A stretch of DNA of 44,869 nucleotides from Phycisphaerales bacterium UBA1845 (GTDB lineage: Bacteria; Planctomycetota; Phycisphaerae; UBA1845): assembly GCA_002338715.1 (NCBI GenBank), contig DDIR01000049.1, positions 23,926-68,794 on the forward strand. Reading direction: 5' to 3'. Positions 9,076 to 15,894 of this stretch are shown piece after piece; within the stretch, counting starts at the first letter, position 1, and each line of letters begins with the position of its first letter. Both the position numbers and the translations under genes were made by a program. The notes beneath the pieces were generated by a model. The model worked only from the letters and a program-made list of their open reading frames with translations, made no database searches and was not told where the DNA came from.

Positions 9076-9867
9076 ATGGAATCCTCATCAAAACCACCAA
9101 TGATTCGAAACCTCGCCGTTGATATTCAAGCGGACCCTGTTCTCGGTCCCGACATTTCATATGGCCCCGAGGGCACCGTACTTTGTTTCCCTACGCGGGA
9201 CGATCGATTCGGGCGGATTACCTTTGAAAAACTCGACGCACTGCGGATGTGTCGAGGCGAATATGATCCATACAAGCGAGCCGGTCAGTTTTCGTGGGTC
9301 TCGATTGTAGAGAATTCACCGTGGTTGATTGATCGCTACGATTACGAATCGCGGCACTACAATAATGCGTACGAATTCTGTGGCGATGTCGATGAAATGC
9401 TTCGCGATTTCAGTCATTACTTTTTTTCGTTTCACGATGAATTTGTCGAAGCAATTGCGGCTGGCATCTGGATCGAAGCGGCAGATGAGCCGTTTTCCGA
9501 GCAGAGAGTCGTCGGAGATCACCCCTTGCTCCCGCTACCCGAGAACTGCATAGCTGAACGCATACAAGTGGGGGAGCTTATTTGCCAGGTCCGACAGAGT
9601 ACGCAGCCTTCCGAGCAGCTTCTGAGCAATGCACGACTCTGTTCGCAGCCGCTTCTGCAGTTTGCCCTCGAACTTGACGGAGAGGCAGACGTTAGTTGGC
9701 GGCTCAATCTGAGGCAGAGAAATGGAAAACCCATTAGTCAGTTGGTGTCATTCCTCGGCCGAATTGAAGCGGAGTTCGATGGGATTGCGTGCCTGGATGA
9801 TGTCCGATCTCACGTTGAGAAATGGATGCAGGGAGTTTGTGAACGTCGCCGCGCTCTTGGCAAGTAG
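9076..9867 (+). CDS. Hypothetical protein, accessory island
   Basis: A 263-aa soluble protein without recognised domain. The N-terminal two thirds is aromatic-rich (WVSIVENSPWLIDRYDYESRHY, FSHYFFSFHDEFVEAIAAGIWIE), a composition common in immunity and phage-island proteins. The last third looks separate: SQPLLQFALELDGEADVSWRLN, then SQLVSFLGRIEAEFDGIACLDD. ATG 9076 starts 43 nt after the previous gene. Ends 14 nt before a double palindromic repeat. It lacks a signal peptide or membrane segment, so cytoplasmic. Confidence 0.75.
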   Translation: MESSSKPPMIRNLAVDIQADPVLGPDISYGPEGTVLCFPTRDDRFGRITFEKLDALRMCRGEYDPYKRAGQFSWVSIVENSPWLIDRYDYESRHYNNAYEFCGDVDEMLRDFSHYFFSFHDEFVEAIAAGIWIEAADEPFSEQRVVGDHPLLPLPENCIAERIQVGELICQVRQSTQPSEQLLSNARLCSQPLLQFALELDGEADVSWRLNLRQRNGKPISQLVSFLGRIEAEFDGIACLDDVRSHVEKWMQGVCERRRALGK

Positions 9868-9880
9868 CGTCGAGATATTG

Positions 9881-9945
9881 TAGGGTGCGGTTCACCGCAC
9901 CTGCTAACAGTTCAAGTTTGACGTTCGGTGCCTCAAGGCGCACCC
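9881..9945. repeat. Extended palindromic repeat A (double hairpin)
   Basis: A standard repeat A (TAGGGTGCGG-TTCA-CCGCACCTGCT) is joined to a 28-bp segment (9904-9931, beginning CTAACAGTTCAAG) that is identical to 10766-10793, followed by a second hairpin closing with GCACC. The longer form suggests two repeats inserted next to each other or a larger mobile unit of which repeat A is the core. Confidence 0.8.
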
Positions 9946-9979
9946 ACAAAAATCTCGACACCATTCGGAAAATACTTGA

Positions 9980-10741
9980 ATGTCACAAAGCCTACCTGCA
10001 CCCTGGAACGAGCACGCCATCCTCAAAGTCTTGGACGATTGCTGCGACGCGTTCACGTTCCCGATGCTCGACAACGGTTACGTCTACCTAGCCGCAACGC
10101 GGTTGTCGGCATATCGGTCTATCGATAACTGGGGCCTGGTTATCGAGGTCTTCGGATTCTGTCCTCGCTCGGAGACTCCCGATGTTTGCTGCTATACATT
10201 TGGCAGCCGCATCGTGAATCGCAAACCGCCCGGTGATTATGTGAACCCTGAGGCCCACGCGCAATACTTGGCGGCAAACCCTTACAACGATACCCACTAC
10301 GTCTATCCGATGGACAACGCTGACTGGCAGGACGCTGAGTGCGAAGATCTGGTAAGCACACAAGCTGGCACACTCAGTTTATGTGGCCAATCCGTGTCGA
10401 TTCCAACGCAAGAGGATTGTCTGCACCACGGAATCGAGTTGGAGGAGCCTCCCAGAATCTGCGTATTCGAGTGCTGCCGCGCTCTCGCGGCGACCCATCG
10501 AGATGCCGTGCTGGCCACCCCAGACGAGCGGAGACTCATGCTTCCCGAGGGCGTCGAACAGATCCTTCAATTGGAGGAATGGCATCATCCGGATATCACC
10601 AATGACTCCGAGCGAGTCAGTGGAAACGAGACTTTCATACAGTTGGCCCGAGTCCTCGCCACCGGTGAATTGAATGAATTCAAACTTTCGTCACCCCCCA
10701 ATACCCATTGGAAAAACTGGCCTAGTGGCGGGACATTGTGA
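9980..10741 (+). CDS. Hypothetical protein, possibly DUF7003-like
   Basis: A 253-aa protein of a family I remember from many accessory islands (possibly the one now called DUF7003, uncertain). Landmarks are ILKVLDDCCDAFTFPMLDNGYV, LAATRLSAYRS, WGLVIEVFGFCPRS, YTFGSRIVNR, NDTHYVYPMDNADWQD and PRICVFECCRALAATH. The pattern suggests an alpha/beta protein without catalytic motif, like immunity-type proteins. ATG 9980 follows the family N-terminus. It ends just before another extended repeat; the two flanking repeats share a 28-bp identical segment, so this gene sits between direct copies. Confidence 0.75.
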   Translation: MSQSLPAPWNEHAILKVLDDCCDAFTFPMLDNGYVYLAATRLSAYRSIDNWGLVIEVFGFCPRSETPDVCCYTFGSRIVNRKPPGDYVNPEAHAQYLAANPYNDTHYVYPMDNADWQDAECEDLVSTQAGTLSLCGQSVSIPTQEDCLHHGIELEEPPRICVFECCRALAATHRDAVLATPDERRLMLPEGVEQILQLEEWHHPDITNDSERVSGNETFIQLARVLATGELNEFKLSSPPNTHWKNWPSGGTL

Positions 10742-10765
10742 ATGTGGAATGGGTAGAATTCGTAG

Positions 10766-10806
10766 CTAACAGTTCAAGTTTGACGTTCGGTGCGGCGAGA
10801 CGCACC
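10766..10806. repeat. Extended repeat A, second copy of the 28-bp segment
   Basis: Segment 10766-10793 is identical to 9904-9931, and is followed by GGTGCG-GCGAGA-CGCACC and CTGCTGG. With the copy at 9881-9945 it brackets one gene (9980-10741) in direct orientation. Confidence 0.85.
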
Positions 10807-10822
10807 TGCTGGAGCATCAAAG

Positions 10823-11362
10823 ATGAACGACAAATCCGGCCAACCCGATCGAAGCCGGCAGCCCGTTACCATTGCGCTTCTGGTGGTGCTCCTCGGGACG
10901 TGCCTCAATCTCTTGATTTGGACGGGTGACAGGGGGCGCAAGTCCCATGTCGAAGGCGACTTGGCCGATGAATTCGTCCGTGTCGGCGGCGACATGGGCT
11001 TCGTTCGGTGGAGCGGTGAATCACAATTGGATGAGGTCGATCCGAATACGCTGTTCGCGGTCGTGAACGGCAAGATCGTCGGACGATTCGAATTCGATTC
11101 GACATCGTATCAAAACCTCGTGTCAGCCGACATCAATGACAATGCCCAGCGTTCCTGGATTCATGCCGATCACTTGAAGCGTGCGTACAGTGTCGATCGC
11201 TACCCCGTCGGAGACACCCATACCAGTACGCCGCCCGAGATGACGTACAGTGATACAGATGGCGACGGCTTGCTGGATAGAAAGACCGTATGGCAAGAAA
11301 CGGGGAGTTTCACCGCAGTATCGACAATCCTCTGCGACATAGTCAATTCAAATGGCGTGTAG
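10823..11362 (+). CDS. Hypothetical membrane-anchored protein
   Basis: A 179-aa protein with a single N-terminal membrane helix (about residues 15-34, TIALLVVLLGTCLNLLIW) preceded by a basic stretch, then an exposed domain. Near the C-terminus is DTDGDGLLDRK, which looks like an EF-hand or thrombospondin-type calcium loop, then a short tail with a single Cys. ATG 10823 has GGAG 9 nt upstream. No family recognised. It starts 16 nt after repeat A and is followed 9 nt downstream by another. Confidence 0.7.
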   Translation: MNDKSGQPDRSRQPVTIALLVVLLGTCLNLLIWTGDRGRKSHVEGDLADEFVRVGGDMGFVRWSGESQLDEVDPNTLFAVVNGKIVGRFEFDSTSYQNLVSADINDNAQRSWIHADHLKRAYSVDRYPVGDTHTSTPPEMTYSDTDGDGLLDRKTVWQETGSFTAVSTILCDIVNSNGV

Positions 11363-11371
11363 GCCAAGTAC

Positions 11372-11389
11372 GGGGCGATTCATCGCACC
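11372..11389. repeat. Palindromic repeat A, degenerate left arm
   Basis: GGGGCGATTCATCGCACC; the left arm carries GGGG in place of GGTG. Between two small genes. Confidence 0.75.
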
Positions 11390-11409
11390 TTTTGAGGACA
11401 ACGGTCCGT

Positions 11410-11718
11410 ATGCATCGCTTGCTCAATCACATCGCGCATGACGGCTCCCGACAGTTTGGTGAACTGTGGCAAAACGTACTCTGGTACGAGGTCAGAGATC
11501 ACGTCGAAAAATTGACTGGTGCGAAACTGACGGACTTTGTAACCGACCACGTGACCCAGGCGTGGATCGATTTTGCTTTTCGAGATCACGAATTCTCAAT
11601 CAACGACCAGTTCGGCGAATACTGGTTTTTCGTCACCGATCCAAAATGCCCCGACGAAATTCTGCTGGAAGTGCTCGACCATTTCGGACAAATCCTTCGC
11701 ACTATAGACTGTGACTGA
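11410..11718 (+). CDS. Hypothetical small protein, accessory island
   Basis: A 102-aa protein. The C-terminal half FRDHEFSINDQFGEYWFFVTDP-KCPDEILLEVLDHFGQIL is a layout I have seen in other planctomycete and myxobacterial islands, without a function I can name. The N-terminus is helical and His-rich (MHRLLNHIAHDGSRQFGELWQNVLWYEVRDHVEK). ATG 11410 is chosen because the frame before it reads through repeat A (11372-11389). No signal or membrane segment. Confidence 0.7.
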   Translation: MHRLLNHIAHDGSRQFGELWQNVLWYEVRDHVEKLTGAKLTDFVTDHVTQAWIDFAFRDHEFSINDQFGEYWFFVTDPKCPDEILLEVLDHFGQILRTIDCD

Positions 11719-11837
11719 CGGTAGAGGACCATTTGTTGTCCGAATAGCCGGGGATTTCAATCGCGCCACTATTCGTCCGTAGGTCAGCTATAATGAAGTG
11801 GCCGGGCGGCACTTGATCCAAGCAATGGAGCCACGCA

Positions 11838-12518
11838 ATGGACCGACGCGCTTTTGTCTTGACCGCCGGAGCGGCAATTCCTTCCTTCATCTTCACGCAA
11901 CGAACCTGGGCCGACGACGAAAAGCCGCCGGCGATTGCTGACGATCTGGTTGGCAAGTTCGTGGGCAAGTCACATTTCGATTTCGACACCGTCCGCGCGA
12001 TGCTCAAGGACCACCCGCAACTCGTCAATTGCTGCTGGGATTGGGGCGGGGGCGATTATGAAACCGGACTGGGAGCCGCCGCCCATACGGGTGGGGAGAA
12101 GATCGCGAAGCTTCTTCTGGATCACGGGGCGCGGTTGGATTTGTTCGTCGCGACGATGCTGGGAATGAAGGGCGTGGTACACGCTGCGTTTGAAGCACTA
12201 CCCGAGATTCACAAAACGCGTGGCCCACACGGGATACCCCTGCTGAGTCACGCAGTCGTCGGCGGGGCGAAGTCGTTTGAATTGGTGGAATACTTGGTCA
12301 AACAAGGGGCAGAGGTAAATGCCCAAGCCAACAACGGCATGTCGCCACTCATCGTCGCCGCGTCCATCGATCACATCGATGCCGTCAAACTGCTTCTCGA
12401 AAAAGGCGCTGACAAAACCGCCAAGGATGCAAAGGGGCAATCGGCAAAGGACTGGGCGGCCAGCCGCGGGTATGATCGGGTGGTTTCGTTGCTGGAGGGA
12501 AAAGAAGTGACGGAATAA
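11838..12518 (+). CDS. Exported ankyrin-repeat protein
   Basis: A 226-aa protein with an N-terminal signal that begins MDRRAFVLTAGAAIP, a plausible twin-arginine (Tat) signal, with cleavage likely after TWA. Three to four ankyrin repeats follow: AAAHTGGEKIAKLLLDHGAR, LSHAVVGGAKSFELVEYLVKQGAE and MSPLIVAASIDHIDAVKLLLEKGAD. They should mediate protein binding in the periplasm. ATG 11838 has a short GGAG upstream (11828-11831). The last codons and the TAA stop are inside an 8-bp tandem repeat (12506-12553). Exported ankyrin proteins occur as immunity-like or secretion-associated partners, but no partner is adjacent. Confidence 0.85.
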   Translation: MDRRAFVLTAGAAIPSFIFTQRTWADDEKPPAIADDLVGKFVGKSHFDFDTVRAMLKDHPQLVNCCWDWGGGDYETGLGAAAHTGGEKIAKLLLDHGARLDLFVATMLGMKGVVHAAFEALPEIHKTRGPHGIPLLSHAVVGGAKSFELVEYLVKQGAEVNAQANNGMSPLIVAASIDHIDAVKLLLEKGADKTAKDAKGQSAKDWAASRGYDRVVSLLEGKEVTE

Positions 12519-12553
12519 CGGAGTGACGGAGTGACGAAGTGACGAAGTGACGT
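12506..12553. repeat. Tandem 8-bp repeat, six units
   Basis: Six units of AGTGACGG/AGTGACGA/AGTGACGT, the second altered to AATAACGG. The TAA stop of the ankyrin gene (12516-12518) lies in the altered unit. Since 8 is not a multiple of 3, unit gain or loss would change the C-terminus only if it moved the stop. Confidence 0.85.
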
Positions 12554-12555
12554 AG

Positions 12556-12574
12556 GTCGGGTCATCGACCCGAC
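12556..12574. repeat. Palindromic repeat A variant (GTCGGGT...ACCCGAC)
   Basis: GTCGGGT-CATCG-ACCCGAC preceded by TAG, the same architecture as repeat A but with different arms. Further copies of this variant are at 13062-13080 and 42212-42232. Confidence 0.8.
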
Positions 12575-12621
12575 ATGGATGCGGCCATGATGCGAGTACA
12601 AAATGATTCGGGATTTTGCTG

Positions 12622-13053
12622 ATGAGTTGGTACGCGGACCTCGCGCCATGTGACTATTTTGGCCATGAACACGCGGGGCGTCTTCGCGCAGTCGGGTGGC
12701 TTGAGCGCGGTCAGCCTTTTCGGCAAGACACCATTGCATCGGAAGTGTTCAGACGGCTCCAGGAATTACTCAAGGATCCCTGGTCGCAGATCGTGATGCG
12801 TGGAATGCATGCGTGCGACTTGTGTTGTTTCGTTCCAGAAGCGCACGGATGTTCAAACCTGTTTGTTCCCGGCAACGGATTCCTCTACGTGTGTCCGGAG
12901 CTAATTTGCCACTACATCAACGCCCACGGTTACGCACCACCCGCAGAGTTTTGCCAGTGCGTCCTTACCTGTCCAGAAATGCGCACGATGGAATATCGCC
13001 GAGCCATTCTTGCGAATGGCGGACACGATCTGATAACGTCAGTTGATTCGTAG
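12622..13053 (+). CDS. Conserved hypothetical protein, possibly DUF7919-like
   Basis: A 143-aa protein from ATG 12622 (TTG 12616 is an earlier option). The layout is a common one in Planctomycetes and Myxobacteria: WYADLAPCDYFG, LRAVGWLERGQPF, then HACDLCCF, LFVPGNGFLYVCPELICHYINAHGYAPP, FCQCVLTCPEMRTMEYRRAI. It contains many Cys and His (MHACDLCC, CHYINAH) that could bind zinc. I recall a family now named DUF7919 with this pattern, but this is from memory. Function unknown. Flanked on both sides by repeat A variants. Confidence 0.8.
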   Translation: MSWYADLAPCDYFGHEHAGRLRAVGWLERGQPFRQDTIASEVFRRLQELLKDPWSQIVMRGMHACDLCCFVPEAHGCSNLFVPGNGFLYVCPELICHYINAHGYAPPAEFCQCVLTCPEMRTMEYRRAILANGGHDLITSVDS

Positions 13054-13061
13054 AGGTCAAC

Positions 13062-13080
13062 GTCGGGTCGATGACCCGAC
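13062..13080. repeat. Palindromic repeat A variant (GTCGGGT...ACCCGAC)
   Basis: GTCGGGT-CGATG-ACCCGAC, loop inverted relative to the copy at 12556-12574. It separates the previous gene from the SUFU-domain gene. Confidence 0.8.
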
Positions 13081-13125
13081 CTATGCGCTGTCTGTAATTC
13101 GCGGAGTCCTGCACGGAGTTTCGAC

Positions 13126-13674
13126 ATGGAGAACATTGCCAGCGAGTGGCTTGAAGCGCTACAAGCCCGTTTCGGCGAGATCAGCCAAATCAAGCACATT
13201 GAAAGCGAAGGCAAGCCGAAAGTGTTTGTCTTCTACTTTGACGGTTGGCCCGAGCCCGGTTTGATGACCGCTGTGACGTTCGGCCTATCAAACGCGAACC
13301 ATCCCGACTGGAAGTATGGCGGCGTTGAACTGATGGTTTCGCTGGAGACGCAAGACCGAAGTTGGGGACTGTCAGCCGCCTACTTTGCCTCCGCATTCTT
13401 CAACGAGAGGCCATTTGCGTATGGTGACATCTTCATGGTCGACGATCCGATTTCAGACGAAAGCGAAATGAACGCATACTTGGTCTTCGGTCCGCCATTT
13501 CTGGAGCAAGCGGACGCCCAAATTGACCTTTCCGATCGAAGCGTCTTTCTGAAGGGAATGTATCCGCTTTATGAATCCGAACTCGACCAATACGAAAGAC
13601 TTGGCTTGGAAGATTTCTGGCGCCTCGATGAACTCGATATCTTGAATCCGCGGCGCCGTCCGGTTCAGACGTGA
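13126..13674 (+). CDS. Suppressor of fused (SUFU) domain protein
   Basis: A 182-aa protein with the bacterial SUFU-domain pattern: TAVTFGLSNANHPDWKYGGVELMVSLE, the mid-domain FAYGDIFMVDDPIS, LVFGPPF and the C-terminal VFLKGMYPLYESELDQYERLGLEDFW. In bacteria this domain is listed among immunity proteins of polymorphic toxin systems and also occurs as orphan genes. The role is probably to bind and neutralise a toxin or another protein, but no toxin gene lies next to it. ATG 13126 follows a weak upstream purine region. It has no signal peptide. Confidence 0.85.
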   Translation: MENIASEWLEALQARFGEISQIKHIESEGKPKVFVFYFDGWPEPGLMTAVTFGLSNANHPDWKYGGVELMVSLETQDRSWGLSAAYFASAFFNERPFAYGDIFMVDDPISDESEMNAYLVFGPPFLEQADAQIDLSDRSVFLKGMYPLYESELDQYERLGLEDFWRLDELDILNPRRRPVQT

Positions 13675-13737
13675 CGCTTGAAGTTTAAGAGATCTAGCTT
13701 TGGACTTGCCTCGGCCGTGGAAGAGGTGAGTATATCG

Positions 13738-13980
13738 ATGAAGTCGAATGACGTTCAAAGATTGTTGGACAGATTGTGCTCGTACATGGGGTTCTGTCTT
13801 CCACCTTTTGAGCAAGAGCGCCTCGTAGCCCATCCTCCAGACAGCGTGAAAGACTTTACGGATGCCGTGTTCGTCGCGGAGGGATTCGATCTGCTCACCG
13901 TCGATCTACACCTTTACAGACAGGTGCGAGAAGTTATTGCGGAAGCGTTTCAACAAGCGAACGATCAAGAATCGATGTAG
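13738..13980 (+). CDS. Hypothetical small protein ending in repeat A
   Basis: An 80-aa protein, ATG 13738 with GAGGTGAG about 8 nt upstream, which selects it over TTG 13678. Sequence: LLDRLCSYMGFCLPPFEQERL, then DFTDAVFVAEGFDLLTVDLHLYRQVREVI. It resembles short immunity-type proteins. The stop codon TAG (13978-13980) is the leading TAG of palindromic repeat A, so the repeat supplies the end of the reading frame and the C-terminal residues may derive from the insertion. Confidence 0.7.
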   Translation: MKSNDVQRLLDRLCSYMGFCLPPFEQERLVAHPPDSVKDFTDAVFVAEGFDLLTVDLHLYRQVREVIAEAFQQANDQESM

Positions 13981-13998
13981 GGTGCGATTCATCGCACC
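13978..13998. repeat. Palindromic repeat A providing a stop codon
   Basis: TAG-GGTGCG-ATTCAT-CGCACC. Its TAG is the stop of the gene ending at 13980. Confidence 0.85.
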
Positions 13999-14049
13999 TT
14001 CTATGAACCATTGCGATGGTAAAACGATGCGACGAACCGCACCCAACGG

Positions 14050-14421
14050 CTAATTGTCGTAGACGAAATCAACGACCAGCCTTGAACATTCGTCGCAGGG
14101 TTCGAAAACCCATTCGGGTACGTCATCGTCGCAGAAATCGCTGGCCGTTGGGAAGGCGTCTTCTCGCGATAAACCGCTATCGCGGGTTGACTCGACCTGG
14201 TCCATCATTGCAACAAACAATGCTTCGCGGCTGGCATCGATATCGCAGACCGCCCGCAGTTCGGCTTCGGTGCGCGGGGTAGGCGGCGCGTCGTCCGATT
14301 GCGAATCGTCGCCCGAACCAACCTGCGACGTGTCACCGCTGTTGTCATTACCGCCGTCTTGAACCTGCATGGGATTGCAACCTGCTGCAAACCCGACGAG
14401 TAGAATTGCCAGATACTTCAA
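14050..14421 (-). CDS. Small lipoprotein, hypothetical
   Basis: A 123-aa protein with a clear lipoprotein signal: MKYLAILLVGFAAGC, with lipobox FAAGC and Cys15. Then an acidic Gly/Asp/Ser linker (DGGNDNSGDTSQVGSGDDSQS), and a C-terminal domain with four Cys (CDIDASREAL, FCDDDVPEW, CDECS). The CxxC plus others might bind metal or form disulfides. ATG 14421 is the only reasonable start. On the minus strand, in the island, next to an Imm17-like gene, but with no visible operon partner. Confidence 0.75.
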   Translation of the reverse strand: MKYLAILLVGFAAGCNPMQVQDGGNDNSGDTSQVGSGDDSQSDDAPPTPRTEAELRAVCDIDASREALFVAMMDQVESTRDSGLSREDAFPTASDFCDDDVPEWVFEPCDECSRLVVDFVYDN

Positions 14422-14486
14422 TGAATTAACCTTTCAAAATGACGGCTGCGCCGGACAGTTCCAACGGTTCGCCCGACACCCGTCGC

Positions 14487-14699
14487 TTAGTTTCTGTTGA
14501 ACGCGTCGATCATGCCCATTTCGTGAAGGACGCCCAAGGTCACGAAGACCGACCCGATGACGAAGTATACGACGCGAGCGCCGTTTCGACCAAAAAGTTT
14601 CACGAAGAGCCAAGCCCGGCGATGGTTCATATACCAGTCCCAGTTCATCATGGCTCCGCAGATGGTAAATGCGCCAAGTGCGACGAAAATCCAGCCCAT
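14487..14699 (-). CDS. Small two-helix membrane protein, Imm17-like
   Basis: A 70-aa protein with two membrane helices (about residues 3-20 and 42-62) joined by a basic loop NHRRAWLFVKLFGRNGARVV. The order MGWIFVALGAFTICGAMMNWDWYMNHRRAWLFVKLFGRNGAR and a second helix matches my memory of the immunity protein 17 family (Imm17), predicted immunity proteins of polymorphic toxin systems. No toxin is next to it here, so it may be an orphan. ATG 14699 is the start; an SD is not evident. Confidence 0.7.
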   Translation of the reverse strand: MGWIFVALGAFTICGAMMNWDWYMNHRRAWLFVKLFGRNGARVVYFVIGSVFVTLGVLHEMGMIDAFNRN

Positions 14700-14804
14700 G
14701 ATTTTGCTTCTCCATCCGGCGATATAAGATTAATCGGGAGACACGTGTTATTGGTGAAACGATACCGACATAGATGCACGTGCGTCAATCTGCGGGAGAG
14801 ATGA

Positions 14805-15284
14805 ATGCCAATGCGCCCAGCAAAGACAAGCGACGCGACGGCGTCGGGACGTATATGGTTTGAAGGCGACATCATTCGATATGAGTCAGAAGGTTACGGC
14901 TCATGGCGTTGGCCGCTAGGTCGGGTCCGCGTCATTGGCGAAATGACCAACGATCAGGGGCCGTTTCGGGATGACTACTTCTTTTGCTTTGCGACGGGGC
15001 CCGAATGCTGGTTTGAGGCGTCGTACTATGCGGAAGGAAGTATGCCGTTTCTCTTCGAATGCGCGGATCGATTGGGAACGGAAATGCTGCCCGGGCTGAC
15101 CGGTTCGACCGACCATGCGAATCGCATACTTTGGCCGCAGCATCTGGTCGATGAGCCGATGTTTGAGTTTTCCGACGATGCGCCGACGGGATTGTGGCGG
15201 CGCTGCGTTCGGTTTTTCTTGCCGCAGGTTCGGCAGGTGCTCTCCGATGTCGCGATGCGGGAGTTGACGAATGCGAGCCCTTGA
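14805..15284 (+). CDS. Hypothetical protein, accessory island
   Basis: A 159-aa soluble protein. GRIWFEGDIIRYESEGYGSWRWPLGRVRVIGEMTNDQGP and DDYFFCFATGPECWFEASYYAEG form a beta-rich N-terminal domain, then STDHANRILWPQHLVDEPMFEF. The layout resembles orphan proteins in immunity islands in my memory; no function known. ATG 14805 with GGAGAG upstream (14793-14798). It ends 10 nt before repeat A, opposite orientation to the minus-strand Imm17-like gene. Confidence 0.75.
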   Translation: MPMRPAKTSDATASGRIWFEGDIIRYESEGYGSWRWPLGRVRVIGEMTNDQGPFRDDYFFCFATGPECWFEASYYAEGSMPFLFECADRLGTEMLPGLTGSTDHANRILWPQHLVDEPMFEFSDDAPTGLWRRCVRFFLPQVRQVLSDVAMRELTNASP

Positions 15285-15294
15285 GCGATGAGCA

Positions 15295-15313
15295 GGTGCG
15301 TCCGGGACGCACC
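15295..15313. repeat. Palindromic repeat A (GGTGCGTCC...GGACGCACC)
   Basis: AGCAGGTGCGTCCGGGACGCACCCTACGG, the repeat read in the minus orientation. Same core as the copies at 32771-32794 and 33653-33678. Confidence 0.85.
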
Positions 15314-15332
15314 CTACGGGATGTGGTAATTG

Positions 15333-15761
15333 ATGAATTTCGAAATCGCGAATCTTTATATCCATGCCGTCTGTACGATTGCGATGTTCGGGCTGATCTG
15401 GTTCGTTCAAATCGTGCACTATCCGCTCTTTCATCTTGTCGGCCGCGATGAGTTCGTCGCGTACGAATTGCGGCACCAACGGTTGACGACGATCGTGGTG
15501 GCTCCGCTGATGATCGGCGAGATCGCCACCGCGTTGGCACTGCTGTACTTCGAAAGCGACCTGCGCTGGATCTGGGCACTCGTCGGCTTCGGGCTTGTCT
15601 TTTTGATCTGGCTATCCACGCTCTGTTTGCAGATGCCATGCCACCGAAAGCTCGAAAGCGGATACGATGCGGAGGTCGTTCGCCGACTTGTACGCACCAA
15701 CTGGCTGCGAGCGTGGGCCTGGGCCGGACGGGTGGTGATTGCAATCTACCTGTTGATGTGA
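15333..15761 (+). CDS. Conserved four-helix membrane protein
   Basis: A 142-aa integral membrane protein of a conserved family I cannot name. Four hydrophobic segments: about 6-27, 52-72, 78-97 and 121-141. Conserved pieces are WFVQIVHYPLFHLVGRDEFVAYE, HQRLTTIVVAPLMIGEIATALALL, QMPCHRKLESGYD and VRRLVRTNWLRAWAWAGR. The HQR/HR motifs near the membrane face are suggestive of a small transporter-like or heme-handling fold, but that is guesswork. ATG 15333 chosen over TTG 15330. Confidence 0.8.
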   Translation: MNFEIANLYIHAVCTIAMFGLIWFVQIVHYPLFHLVGRDEFVAYELRHQRLTTIVVAPLMIGEIATALALLYFESDLRWIWALVGFGLVFLIWLSTLCLQMPCHRKLESGYDAEVVRRLVRTNWLRAWAWAGRVVIAIYLLM

Positions 15762-15894
15762 GATTTCATGCCGGGTTTGGGGAATAGTAGTATCTCCAGA
15801 TCGCGATTCGGGTTATCCTTTAGTCGGTGCGCCGAACCAACTGTTCGCATCATTTTTATTCATTCATCGCGGCTGACCTTTCGAGGGTAGACCA

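Noticed and set aside
9881..10806. Integron-like cassette array (attC sites)
   Set aside because: The repeat resembles an attC superficially (CTAAC..., inverted arms), but no GTTRRRY/RYYYAAC core pair, no integrase gene and no attI are seen in the window.
8087..13998. CRISPR array
   Set aside because: The repeats are separated by whole genes, with no regular 30-40 nt spacers and no cas genes.
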